Source: Desulfobacterales bacterium (GTDB taxonomy: Bacteria; Desulfobacterota; UBA8473). Taken from it: DNA of 64,000 nucleotides. The notes below the pieces were generated by a model, which was given only the letters and a program-made list of their open reading frames with translations, ran no database searches and was not told the origin of the DNA. Below are positions 20,603 to 29,549 of the stretch, piece after piece. A program made the position numbers and the translations under genes. Where the stretch lies: positions 1-64,000 of the forward strand of contig JACQWO010000058.1 of NCBI GenBank assembly GCA_016209225.1. Reading direction: 5' to 3'. Numbering within the stretch: the stretch's first letter is position 1; each line of letters opens with the position of its first letter.

Positions 20603-20905
20603 ATGTTTCATATTGCCGACAAAGCCAAAGATAAGCTGAACCATTTACTAACGGAGGAAGGAAACAAAGGTAAATTATTTAGACTGGATATGAAAGGGAT
20701 GGGGTGATCTGGCCCTAAGTTCGACCTGGTTCTGGATGAACCAAAGGAAAATGACAGTATAGTCCGAGAAGATGGGATTGACTTCTTGCTTTCCCCAGAA
20801 ACTGCCCTTAGGATTAAGATTTTCAAGGATATAAAAATAGACTATTCAGATGGGGTTTATACCGGTGGCTTTAAAGTTAAAGCTGGCTTCCTTTCAGGCT
20901 GTTAA
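20603..20905 (+). CDS. HesB/IscA-like selenoprotein with in-frame UGA at 20705-20707
   Basis: MFHIADKAKDKLNHLLTEEGNKGKLFRLDMKGMG-U-SGPKFDLVLDEPKENDSIVREDGIDFLLSPETALRIKIFKDIKIDYSDGVYTGGFKVKAGFLSGC*; AAGGAG ribosome-binding site; frame continuous across the TGA. Confidence 0.85.
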
Positions 20906-21050
20906 ACCCTATCATCTCCCAGCAAGTATTTTTTGAGAATAGGATTGACGATACCCTCCCTCGCCTGCCTTTTATACCTTTTGTTTCAACCTATGATTAT
21001 TCAAATTAACCTCTCTTTCTTTTCCATCTACCTTTAAAATATCCATTTAT

Positions 21051-21189
21051 TGATAGGCTCGTAAAAAGTCTGAAAACCCCATATTCTGTCATTCCCGTTA
21101 AAACGGGAATCAAGTTTTTTCAAGTAGTTACATGCTCTATGGATTCCGGATTCCGCCGTAATGACGACTTTTACGAAGCCGTCATTTAT
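21051..21189. repeat. Intergenic repeat with MITE-like outer arms and TCATTCCCGTTAAAACGGGAAT inner hairpin
   Basis: GGCTCGTAAAAAGTC...GACTTTTACGAAGCCGTCAT outer inverted repeat. Confidence 0.7.
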
Positions 21190-21492
21190 TGATTCAAGCA
21201 TTTATTATCAATACCCAGTAGAAGTTCCTTGACAAAAAATCAATCTATAAGGTAAAAATAATGTAACTATTCAGGCACAAAGAGACAAAGGCACAGAGGC
21301 ACAAAGAATAAGAAAAAAGCAAAAAACAACACCTGCCTGCCGGTAGGTAGGGAGACAACCGTATCGCTCGACAAAAATTTACCTTCTTTCGTGTTTAAGT
21401 TGAAAGCCTTGGGTTGAGTAGTCCACAATGCTGATGAATCTTGAGTAGGAAATAGTGGATATTCTTATAACCATAGGCCATGCGGGATAACT

Positions 21493-22617
21493 GTGGTGCA
21501 TTCAATTGATAGTATGGAGAGGTTGAGGGATGAGTTAAACTCATTTCCTCAGAATGAATCCATAAAGAAATGGAAGAATCAGGGGAAAAAGGTAATTGGG
21601 TGGGTATGCAACTATGTCCCTGAAGAGATTATTTACGCTGCCGGTTTCCTCCCCATCAGGATTATGGGGCATGAAGGTGTCATAAGCAGAGGGGATGATT
21701 ATCTGCAAAGCAATATGTGTCCTTACATTAGGGGGTGTTTAAGCCAGGGCTTAGAAAAAAAGTATGACTTTCTGGATGGTATTATCTTTGCCCACACCTG
21801 TGATGCCGTTTGCAGACTCTTTGATAATTGGCGGATATATGTAGGGGCACCTTACTCTTACCTGCTGGACCATCCTCATAAAATTTCCGATTCTTCTCAA
21901 CAGTATCATTATCGGCAATTGGAAAAGCTAAAAAAATCTCTGGAGGATTTATCGGGTCAAGAGATTACGAACTCATCTCTGAAGGAGGCCATTGATATAT
22001 ACAATGAAAACCGCATGCTGTTAAAGCAGATCCATCGCCTTATGGCAGGAGATAATCCCCCACTATCCGGGGTGGAGGTATCTGATATCATTCGATCGAG
22101 CATGATAATGCCTAAAGATCAAAACAACTTACTCCTAAAAGGGCTTTTGGCTGAACTTGTGGCGAGAAAGAGTCCTTCCGCCCCTGGTCCCAGGTTAATG
22201 ATCAGCGGCAGCATAATGGACAATGCAGCATTTATTCGATTGGTAGAGGAGTGTGGAGCTGAGGTAGTTACCGATGATCTATGTTCAGGAACAAGGTATT
22301 TCTGGGATAGTGTCGAAAATAATCAAAACCCGCTGGCTGCTATTGGACTTCGATACCTTAATATGGTCCCCTGTGCCTGTATAGAACCCCCTTTCCCCAG
22401 ATTTGAATACGTGTTTAATATGATAGAAGAATATAGGGTTGATGGTGTAATTCTCTATGGACTCATGTTCTGTGATACCTTTCAATATGACTTCGTAGGT
22501 CAAAGGAAAAGGTTAGAGGAGAAGAATATCCCGGTATTGGAGGTTGAACTGGAACACCCATCATTGGGGTTAGGTCAGCTAAAGACAAGAATTCAGGCAT
22601 TTTTGGAGATGTTATGA
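21493..22617 (+). CDS. 2-hydroxyacyl-CoA dehydratase / benzoyl-CoA reductase (HgdB/BcrC-like) family protein
   Basis: GWVCNYVPEEIIYAAGFLPIRIMG...CPYIRGCLSQGLE...AHTCDAVCRLFDNW. Confidence 0.87.
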   Translation: MVHSIDSMERLRDELNSFPQNESIKKWKNQGKKVIGWVCNYVPEEIIYAAGFLPIRIMGHEGVISRGDDYLQSNMCPYIRGCLSQGLEKKYDFLDGIIFAHTCDAVCRLFDNWRIYVGAPYSYLLDHPHKISDSSQQYHYRQLEKLKKSLEDLSGQEITNSSLKEAIDIYNENRMLLKQIHRLMAGDNPPLSGVEVSDIIRSSMIMPKDQNNLLLKGLLAELVARKSPSAPGPRLMISGSIMDNAAFIRLVEECGAEVVTDDLCSGTRYFWDSVENNQNPLAAIGLRYLNMVPCACIEPPFPRFEYVFNMIEEYRVDGVILYGLMFCDTFQYDFVGQRKRLEEKNIPVLEVELEHPSLGLGQLKTRIQAFLEML

Positions 22618-23255
22618 TTATCGATCTGCATATTCATACGAAGCCGACTTCAAGGTGCAGTGATTTGGATCCGGTGGAATTGATAGAAGAGGCAAAGAGG
22701 ATAGGACTGGATGGCGTCTGTCTTACAGAACATGATAAGATCTGGGCTCTAGATGCAATCCATAAGCTGAGGGAAAAACATAACTTTTTAGTACTGGGGG
22801 GTGTAGAAGTAACCTCTATGGATGGGGATATTCTGGTCTTTGGGCTTGAGAAAGAGATTGCAGGTATTGTCTCTGTCGGGGAATTGAGAAGATTGGTAGA
22901 TGGGGTTGAAGGGGTAATGATCGCATCTCATCCTTTTCGGGGGGCATTCATAGAGGGGAAAGAGTTTTTCATACCGGGTCTGACACTGAGCGTTGAAGAA
23001 GCATGTAAAAAACCGTTCTTGAAATTTATGGACACCATCGAGTCTCTCAATGGACAAAACAGCGATCTTGAAAATGAATTCACTGTGAAGGTCTGCCAGA
23101 AGCTCAATCTGAAGGGTACCGGAGGAAGTGATGCCCATTCTCATATAGAGGTAGGACGATCTGTTACCATATTTGAAAACAGGATCGAGGATGAAAAAGA
23201 CCTTATTAGAGAACTGAAGGCAGGAAGGTTTAGTGCGGAGATGTTTCGTCAGTAA
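22614..23255 (+). CDS. PHP-domain metal-dependent phosphoesterase-like protein
   Basis: MIIDLHIHTKPTSRCSDLDP...GVCLTEHDKIWAL...GGSDAHSHIEVGRSVT. Confidence 0.9.
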   Translation: MIIDLHIHTKPTSRCSDLDPVELIEEAKRIGLDGVCLTEHDKIWALDAIHKLREKHNFLVLGGVEVTSMDGDILVFGLEKEIAGIVSVGELRRLVDGVEGVMIASHPFRGAFIEGKEFFIPGLTLSVEEACKKPFLKFMDTIESLNGQNSDLENEFTVKVCQKLNLKGTGGSDAHSHIEVGRSVTIFENRIEDEKDLIRELKAGRFSAEMFRQ

Positions 23256-23290
23256 AAAGGCTAATCTCAAACTCAAATGGAGGAATTGGA

Positions 23291-24760
23291 ATGGAAGAGA
23301 AATTTGAAGGGTTGGAGAGGGCATTTAATCCAAGGTCTGTCGTTGTAATTGGAGACAAAAGGCAAAACAATAATTACTCATTTCTGAGAGCACTGGCTAC
23401 CTTTTGTGGAAATGTTTATTCTGTCAATGTCGATCCGGGAGAGTTTCCTGGCATCGAAGCCCTGGGTGTTAAGAACTATACAAGCCTTTTAGATGTTCCC
23501 GATCCTATTGATTACGCCATCGTTGCTGTCCCTAGACAGATAGCCCCGATAATATTGAAGGACTGCATTCATAAAAGAGTAGGGGGAGTAAGCCTGTTTA
23601 CCTCTGGTTTTGCAGAGACCAGAACCAGGGAAGGGATGGAGCTGGCAGATACGATTACAAAGATGGCAAAAAAAGGGGGGCTCAACCTCATTGGACCTAA
23701 TTGCATGGGTATATTCAATCCCAAAATCGGTCTGAGAAATACACCGGATCAATACGCAGGAAATGGGGGTTCGGTAGGTTTTATATCACAGAGTGGAGGG
23801 CATGCGATAAACTTCAGTATAGTAGGGCACAATAATGGGATAGAGATAAGCAAACTGGTAAGTTATGGTAACGGCTATGTCCTGGACAGCACGGATTATT
23901 GTGAATATCTATTGAGAGACGAGGAGACAAAGATTATAGCCCTTTACATAGAGGGCATCAAGGATGGGAGGCGTTTCTTCAATCTGCTTAGGGAAGGAAC
24001 GAAGGTAAAACCAATCCTCATCTGGAAAGGTGGTCAGACAAGGGAAGGTTCAATGGCTACTGCTTCCCATAGTGGGTCCATGGCAGAATCGAGCCTTATG
24101 TGGGAGACAGTCATCAAACAGTGTGGTGCCATCAAAACAGACAACCTGGAAGAGTTGGTTGATACGGTTATGATGTTACTCTATGCACCTGCTGTCAAGA
24201 AGAACAGGGTTGGCCTGGTCTCTCTTAGCGGAGGACAGTGTGTCAATATGACCGATGTCTTTACGAAGCAAGACTTTACAGTCCCATTGCTCACAGAGAG
24301 ATCATACAAGGAGCTTTCTTCCATCTTTGCCATTGTGGGTGCGAGCTATAGAAATCCCATTGATCTGGGAGGAAACCTGTCACTGTCTGAAAGTACTCGC
24401 CGGGCTTTGTTGGGGAGAGATGACATCCCCAGCAGGGAAAGGCTCCTGGATATAACCCTGAATATTTTGGACAATGATGAGAATATTGATTCTGTTGTTA
24501 TTGAGATGTCTGCACATCTGATGGAATGGTTTAAAGAGGCATTCCCTGATTTTGCTGAATACTTTTACACCACGCTGGCAAATTTCAGGAAGAAGTCGGG
24601 GAAACCTATCATAGTTATTATCCCCCCTTCAAAGGTCGAGATAGGGGCAATCGAGATGAAACAAAATCTCTTAAAACATGGTATCGTCAGCTTTCCCAGC
24701 TTTTCAAGAGGGGCCGAGGCATTGGGGAAGGTAATTGGACATTACCGACAAAACCGCTAA
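23291..24760 (+). CDS. NDP-forming acyl-CoA synthetase family protein (CoA-binding plus succinyl-CoA ligase-like domains)
   Basis: FNPRSVVVIGDKR...NLIGPNCMGIFNP...GFISQSGGHA...WKGGQTREGSMATASHSGSMA. Confidence 0.88.
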   Translation: MEEKFEGLERAFNPRSVVVIGDKRQNNNYSFLRALATFCGNVYSVNVDPGEFPGIEALGVKNYTSLLDVPDPIDYAIVAVPRQIAPIILKDCIHKRVGGVSLFTSGFAETRTREGMELADTITKMAKKGGLNLIGPNCMGIFNPKIGLRNTPDQYAGNGGSVGFISQSGGHAINFSIVGHNNGIEISKLVSYGNGYVLDSTDYCEYLLRDEETKIIALYIEGIKDGRRFFNLLREGTKVKPILIWKGGQTREGSMATASHSGSMAESSLMWETVIKQCGAIKTDNLEELVDTVMMLLYAPAVKKNRVGLVSLSGGQCVNMTDVFTKQDFTVPLLTERSYKELSSIFAIVGASYRNPIDLGGNLSLSESTRRALLGRDDIPSRERLLDITLNILDNDENIDSVVIEMSAHLMEWFKEAFPDFAEYFYTTLANFRKKSGKPIIVIIPPSKVEIGAIEMKQNLLKHGIVSFPSFSRGAEALGKVIGHYRQNR

Positions 24761-24838
24761 AAAACAGTGAAGTAAGCTGCCCCATCCCCTTAATCCCCCA
24801 CCAGGGGAGAGGAGACGTCAAACCAGTTAATCAGGCTC

Positions 24839-26089
24839 ATGTTTATTAAGGGAGAAGAAATGAGTTCAGAAAGTTTGAGTAGCTCAAAGAAACAACTGAG
24901 GACGGCAAGGTTGGTGTGGCCCCTGGCAAAGGACTATTATGCCAAGGCAAGACAGGCTAAGATAGATAAGAAGCTGGTTGTTTGGACCATACTTATGGCA
25001 CCATTCGAGCTATTGCATGCGATGGATGTGGTTCCCATGATGACCGAACATTTCTCGTCTCTTTTGGCAATAAAACAGAAGATTGTGCCTTACCTTGAAT
25101 TAGCCGAGGGTATGGGATACACAAGGAATTCATGCTCTTTTCACAGGGCTGTAATTGGATTCGCTTTATCTGGAGAAGAATTGATGATACCAGAACCGGA
25201 TTTTTTTGTAAGCGCAACCAATGCATGTGATGGGGGTGTCAAAGTCCATATACCTGTAACAGAACGATTTGGGATTCCATATTATATTATAGATTCTCCC
25301 TATAATACCTCCGAAGGTGGGATGTCTGTTATTGAGGAAGAAAAGGTAGAATACTACAGGTACCAACTCCAGGAGTTGATCTCCATCATTGAGGAGTTGA
25401 CACACAAACCCCTTAATGAAGACAGGCTTAAGGAGACCATTGGATTTGCCAAACAGGCCAATGATCTATGGCTTGAGATAAATGAACTGCGAAAATCTGT
25501 GCCCTGCCCCATGAGTGTGGCTGAAGAGGCAACAACCATATATCCGCTGATGCAGTTGTTGGGGACCAGGGAGGCTGTTGGTTTTTATCAAATGTTATTG
25601 AATGAAGTTAAAGAACGGGTGAAGGAAGGAAAGGGGATTGTGGAGAATGAAAAGCACAGACTACTCTGGCTTGGACCTATTATTAACTATGATACAAGTC
25701 TATTGAATTACTTTGAGGAGTTCGGGGCAGTACTGGTTAAGTCAGATATGGATTACATATACCTTGGTGATCTGGACCCGGAAGACCCATTGGATAGCCT
25801 GGCGAGAAAATATGTTTCAAATTTTTTCAATGGTATTATTGAAAATCGGATCCGCATCACCAAAGAGATGGTCAGGGATTACAAGATAGATGGGATGATT
25901 ATCTATTCTCATCGTGGATGCAGGCTATTCTGTGGTGGTCAGAGGTCGGTAATGGACGCAATCTCTGAGGAGTTTGGGGTCCCTTCCCTCCTGATAGGCG
26001 GCGATCTCTCTGACGTAAGGGATTATAACAGGGATCAGGTTAGGAATCAGATAGAAAACTTCATGGACATGCTGGATAGTAAACGTTAA
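24839..26089 (+). CDS. 2-hydroxyacyl-CoA dehydratase / benzoyl-CoA reductase (HgdB-like) family protein, second subunit
   Basis: TILMAPFELLHAMDVVPMMTEHF...GYTRNSCSFHRAVIG...YSHRGCRLFCGGQRSVMDAISEEFGVPSLLIGGDLSD. Confidence 0.85.
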   Translation: MFIKGEEMSSESLSSSKKQLRTARLVWPLAKDYYAKARQAKIDKKLVVWTILMAPFELLHAMDVVPMMTEHFSSLLAIKQKIVPYLELAEGMGYTRNSCSFHRAVIGFALSGEELMIPEPDFFVSATNACDGGVKVHIPVTERFGIPYYIIDSPYNTSEGGMSVIEEEKVEYYRYQLQELISIIEELTHKPLNEDRLKETIGFAKQANDLWLEINELRKSVPCPMSVAEEATTIYPLMQLLGTREAVGFYQMLLNEVKERVKEGKGIVENEKHRLLWLGPIINYDTSLLNYFEEFGAVLVKSDMDYIYLGDLDPEDPLDSLARKYVSNFFNGIIENRIRITKEMVRDYKIDGMIIYSHRGCRLFCGGQRSVMDAISEEFGVPSLLIGGDLSDVRDYNRDQVRNQIENFMDMLDSKR

Positions 26090-26213
26090 CAGTTCACAGT
26101 TGGCAGTTAACGGTTGATAAAAATCAAAAATGCTTCAAGCTTTATATAACAGTGGGCTTAAGCCTGTTGTTGTAATTACCGTGAACCGTGAACTGAGAAC
26201 CGTGAACAGTTAC
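26085..26213. repeat. Palindromic intergenic element (inverted copy of 13016-13144)
   Basis: Reverse complement shares GTAACTGTTCACGGTTCTCAG...GTAATTACAACAACAGGCTTAAGCCCACTGTTATATAAAGCTTGAAGCATTTTTG. Confidence 0.88.
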
Positions 26214-26238
26214 AATCATTGAAAGGGGGATAAAGGAT

Positions 26239-26841
26239 TTGATGAAGGTAATTGGACTTACAGGTGGGATTGCTACTGGTAAGAGTACAGTCTCAGGGAT
26301 TCTTTCAAGGCTGGGTGCTGAAATTATAGATGCCGATAAGATCGGTCATCAGATATATCTCCCAAATACCGAGGCATGGAAGGATATTATTGCTGCCTTT
26401 GGAGAGGATATTCTTCTCCCGGATAAGACTGTAAATAGACCCAAACTGGGTGGTATAGTGTTCAATGATAAGGCAGCCTTAAAAAAACTGAATCAGATTG
26501 TACATCCCAGGATGTACAAGGAGTTTGAAGAAGAGATAAAGATAAAAAGGAAAAAAAACAAAAACAAAGGTGTGGTAGTATTGGATGCAGCAATATTGAT
26601 CGAGGCAAACTGGCTGCCTTTAGTAGATCAGGTATGGGTAGTGGTTGCAGACCAGGATACTGTGATAGATCGTCTATGCTCAAGGAATGGATTCACTAAA
26701 GAACATGCCCGGTCCAGGATATCATCTCAACTCTCAGATGAAGAGAGGAGAAAGTATGCTGATGTAGTTATTGAAAACAATGGTACTATGGCAGGGGTCG
26801 AACAACACGTACATGAAGCATGGAAGAGAATCTGTCTATAG
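26239..26841 (+). CDS. coaE: Dephospho-CoA kinase
   Basis: KVIGLTGGIATGKSTVSGILSRLGAEIIDADKIGHQIY. Confidence 0.96.
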   Translation: MMKVIGLTGGIATGKSTVSGILSRLGAEIIDADKIGHQIYLPNTEAWKDIIAAFGEDILLPDKTVNRPKLGGIVFNDKAALKKLNQIVHPRMYKEFEEEIKIKRKKNKNKGVVVLDAAILIEANWLPLVDQVWVVVADQDTVIDRLCSRNGFTKEHARSRISSQLSDEERRKYADVVIENNGTMAGVEQHVHEAWKRICL

Positions 26842-26856
26842 AAAAGGAGGGGGGCA

Positions 26857-27267
26857 GTGAAAAAGGGATTATATCTTATTGCGTTTTTAACAGGATTTCT
26901 TTTAATTACAGGTATGGGAGGGCTGGGAGGAACACCCTCTGGCAAGATTCCAACCCCGGAAAAGGATTTTTCTGCTACTCTTATCGACAAGCAAGATGTA
27001 GTTACTAAATGCAAACAGATCAGCAGGGATGGGGATGTTTTCTTCTTGGGTAAAAAGGGTAGAGGAACAGTTACCATTCCCTTCGAAAAGGTTAAAACAG
27101 CAGAGTTTCAAAACGGAAAGGGCTTAGTGATTGCCGTGCTTAAACTGATAGACGGACAGACTATAGAGATTGAGGTGGATAAGAGTCAGAGATTCTATGG
27201 GAATGTAAATTTTGGTACTTTCCAGATAGAAATAACCGATCTTAAGAAGATTACATTTACCCATTAA
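26857..27267 (+). CDS. Secreted hypothetical protein
   Basis: Signal peptide-like N-terminus; no firm family. Confidence 0.6.
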   Translation: MKKGLYLIAFLTGFLLITGMGGLGGTPSGKIPTPEKDFSATLIDKQDVVTKCKQISRDGDVFFLGKKGRGTVTIPFEKVKTAEFQNGKGLVIAVLKLIDGQTIEIEVDKSQRFYGNVNFGTFQIEITDLKKITFTH

Positions 27268-27307
27268 CTTGCCAGGGTGCTAATAGTCAAAAAATCTGGG
27301 ATAAAGG

Positions 27308-27955
27308 ATGAATGTCAAATTTAGAACCTCCCTTTTTCTGTCTATATCGGTTATTCTAGTAGCGCTGTGTTCCTGCGCGGCACCTAAATACCGCTATTAT
27401 CCGAAGCCGTCGGAGAGGGAAGTGGAGGTAGGGGTAGCCTCATGGTATGGGTCGGATTTTCATGGCAAACCAACGTCCAGTGGAGAGAGATATAATATGT
27501 ATGATCTGACAGCCGCCCATAAACTCCTGCCTCTTGGCACCTATGCAATGGTTACAAACCTGGATAATAGGAGGTCGGTAGAGGTAAAGATAAATGATCG
27601 AGGTCCATTTGTAGGAGGAAGGATCATTGACCTTTCTTTTGGTGCAGCAAAAGCCTTAGATATGGTAGATTGTGGAATTGCTATGGTTAGAGTGGAGGTG
27701 ACAAAGAGGGTGAAGTTCTATGACATACCATATACCCTCCAGGTAGCTTCCTTTAAAGAGGAGAGCAATGCTTTAGTTTTAAAGAAAGAATTGGACAAAA
27801 AATATAAGGATGTCTATATTGTAGCTACCACAATCTCGAATATGGAATACTATAGGGTTAGGTTGGGATACTTTAAATCAGAGGAGTCTGCCAAAAAGGA
27901 AGCTCAAAGACTTATTGAGGACAATTATACTGTCTTTATCACAAGGAGAGATTAA
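27308..27955 (+). CDS. RlpA-like septal ring lytic transglycosylase with SPOR domain
   Basis: Lipoprotein signal; EVGVASWYGSDFHGKPTSSGERYNMYDLTAAHKLLPLGT...VKINDRGPF; C-terminal SPOR-like YTLQVASFKEESNA. Confidence 0.93.
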   Translation: MNVKFRTSLFLSISVILVALCSCAAPKYRYYPKPSEREVEVGVASWYGSDFHGKPTSSGERYNMYDLTAAHKLLPLGTYAMVTNLDNRRSVEVKINDRGPFVGGRIIDLSFGAAKALDMVDCGIAMVRVEVTKRVKFYDIPYTLQVASFKEESNALVLKKELDKKYKDVYIVATTISNMEYYRVRLGYFKSEESAKKEAQRLIEDNYTVFITRRD

Positions 27956-27973
27956 GGAGCGTATACAAGAGAT

Positions 27974-28130
27974 TTGATGACGTCGTAAAAAGTCAAAAAT
28001 CAGACGGCACAGTAAAAAGCTTCAGATGCAAGGCGCGCAAATCCGAAGGAATGAGGCGTACTTACTTGTACGCTGCAATGACTGAGGATGCAGCGGAACG
28101 CCGCAGATGGACTTTTTACGAAGCCGTCAA
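27974..28130. repeat. MITE-like ~157-bp repeat, copy 1
   Basis: TTGATGACGTCGTAAAAAGTC...AGATGCAAGGCGCGCAAATCC...GCCGCAGATGGACTTTTTACGAAGCCGTCAA. Confidence 0.9.
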
Positions 28131-28159
28131 GGATTTGAATTAACAAAAGGATATACCCG

Positions 28160-28618
28160 ATGATAAGTATAAATACAGACCTTAGAAGAAAAATACTGGA
28201 AAATAATGAGGACATAAAAAAATGCTATCAGTGTTCTACCTGTAGTGCCAGTTGCCCTGTGTTAAAATATGATCCGGACTTTAACCCTCGAATCCTCATT
28301 ATAAAGGCTCTATATGGCTCGGAAGATACCCTTAAGTCAAAGGAGTTTTGGAAGTGCCTTTCCTGCGATAGGTGTAATGAAAGGTGTCCCCAGGGCGTTA
28401 ATCCATATAATGTTTTGCTTAAGCTTAAGAATTTTTTATTCTCACAAAACCTGGCGCCAAAAGAGAGGATAGATGCCAGAGAGCTAATTATAACCAGTGG
28501 CTTTTCTTATCCTATTTCATCAGCAGTAAACAGAAAAAGAGAGAGCATAGAGTTGGAGGCATTGGAGTCTATAGGTGAAGAATTAAAGAAAATAGTAGGA
28601 ACAGAGGGGGCAGAATGA
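28160..28618 (+). CDS. HdrC-like 4Fe-4S protein
   Basis: CYQCSTCSASCPV and CLSCDRCNERCPQGVNP. Confidence 0.88.
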   Translation: MISINTDLRRKILENNEDIKKCYQCSTCSASCPVLKYDPDFNPRILIIKALYGSEDTLKSKEFWKCLSCDRCNERCPQGVNPYNVLLKLKNFLFSQNLAPKERIDARELIITSGFSYPISSAVNRKRESIELEALESIGEELKKIVGTEGAE

Positions 28619-29511
28619 AGCAATACGCTTTATTTGCGGGATGTACAATAAAAGCTGCACTTCCTCATATAGAGATGGTAGCCAGGAAGGTTTTACCCTT
28701 GCTGGATATAGAGCTTAAAGAGTTGGCATTTGCCTGCTGTCCTAATGCCGATTTCAGATCTACGGACGAGTATTCCTGGTTGGTAGTCGCTGCAAGGAAC
28801 CTTGCTTTAGCTGAAAAGGAGGGTTTAGAGATACTGAGTCTATGCCCAGGCTGTACCCAGACCCTTAAAGAGGCAAATATGATATTAAAAGATGATGACT
28901 CCTTGAGGGCAAGAATCAATAAAAGGTTGGAAAAGATCGGCCTCATATTTAAGGGAACCACAGAAGCCAATCATCATTTGGTCATTCTCCACCAGCAGAT
29001 TGACATACTTCTCCAAAGGGTTACTATACCACTTTACGGTATAAAACTGGCAGTCCATACAGGCTGTCACCTGCTCATGCCAAGTCGGATAATGCAATTT
29101 GATAGCTCCGAACAGCCAAAAAAACTGGAGGAACTTGTAAAAATGCTGGGGGGTACTATCATAGATTATCCAGAGAAAACCCTTTGTTGTGGATTTGGTT
29201 TGTTCGGCTCACATAAAGGGACCGCATCGAGGATTATTAGAGACAAAGTTGAATCTGCTTTTTTGGCTGGAGCTGAAGCCTTTGTCGTTCCATGTCCAAG
29301 CTGCTTTCAACAGCTTGACAGGAATCAATTGGTTGCAAAGAGGGAACTGAAATTTGAATATCAGCTCCCTGTATTTTATTATCTTCAGTTGGTAGGGTTG
29401 GCTATGGGATTTGACCTGGATGAAGTTGGGTACTACCATGGGAGGGTGAGATCGCCCGAATTGGAGGAGAAGATTAAATCGCTGGTGAAAAAAGCAGTGG
29501 TTAATATTTGA
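28615..29511 (+). CDS. HdrB-like CCG-domain protein
   Basis: YALFAGCTIKAALPHIE...CLCPGCTQTLKEAN-type and HTGCHLL...LCCGFG...CPSCFQQLD motifs. Confidence 0.88.
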   Translation: MKQYALFAGCTIKAALPHIEMVARKVLPLLDIELKELAFACCPNADFRSTDEYSWLVVAARNLALAEKEGLEILSLCPGCTQTLKEANMILKDDDSLRARINKRLEKIGLIFKGTTEANHHLVILHQQIDILLQRVTIPLYGIKLAVHTGCHLLMPSRIMQFDSSEQPKKLEELVKMLGGTIIDYPEKTLCCGFGLFGSHKGTASRIIRDKVESAFLAGAEAFVVPCPSCFQQLDRNQLVAKRELKFEYQLPVFYYLQLVGLAMGFDLDEVGYYHGRVRSPELEEKIKSLVKKAVVNI

Positions 29512-29549
29512 GATTTCTGAATCGAGATGTTTGAGAAAGGAGATTAGTT

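Noticed and set aside
20608-20826. 72-aa antisense ORF
   Set aside because: Antisense to the much better supported HesB-like selenoprotein frame.
24765-24830. CCCCATCCCCTTAATCCCCCACCAGGGGAGAGGAG motif
   Set aside because: Looks like a generic short intergenic repeat; only one copy noticed here, so nothing further can be supported.
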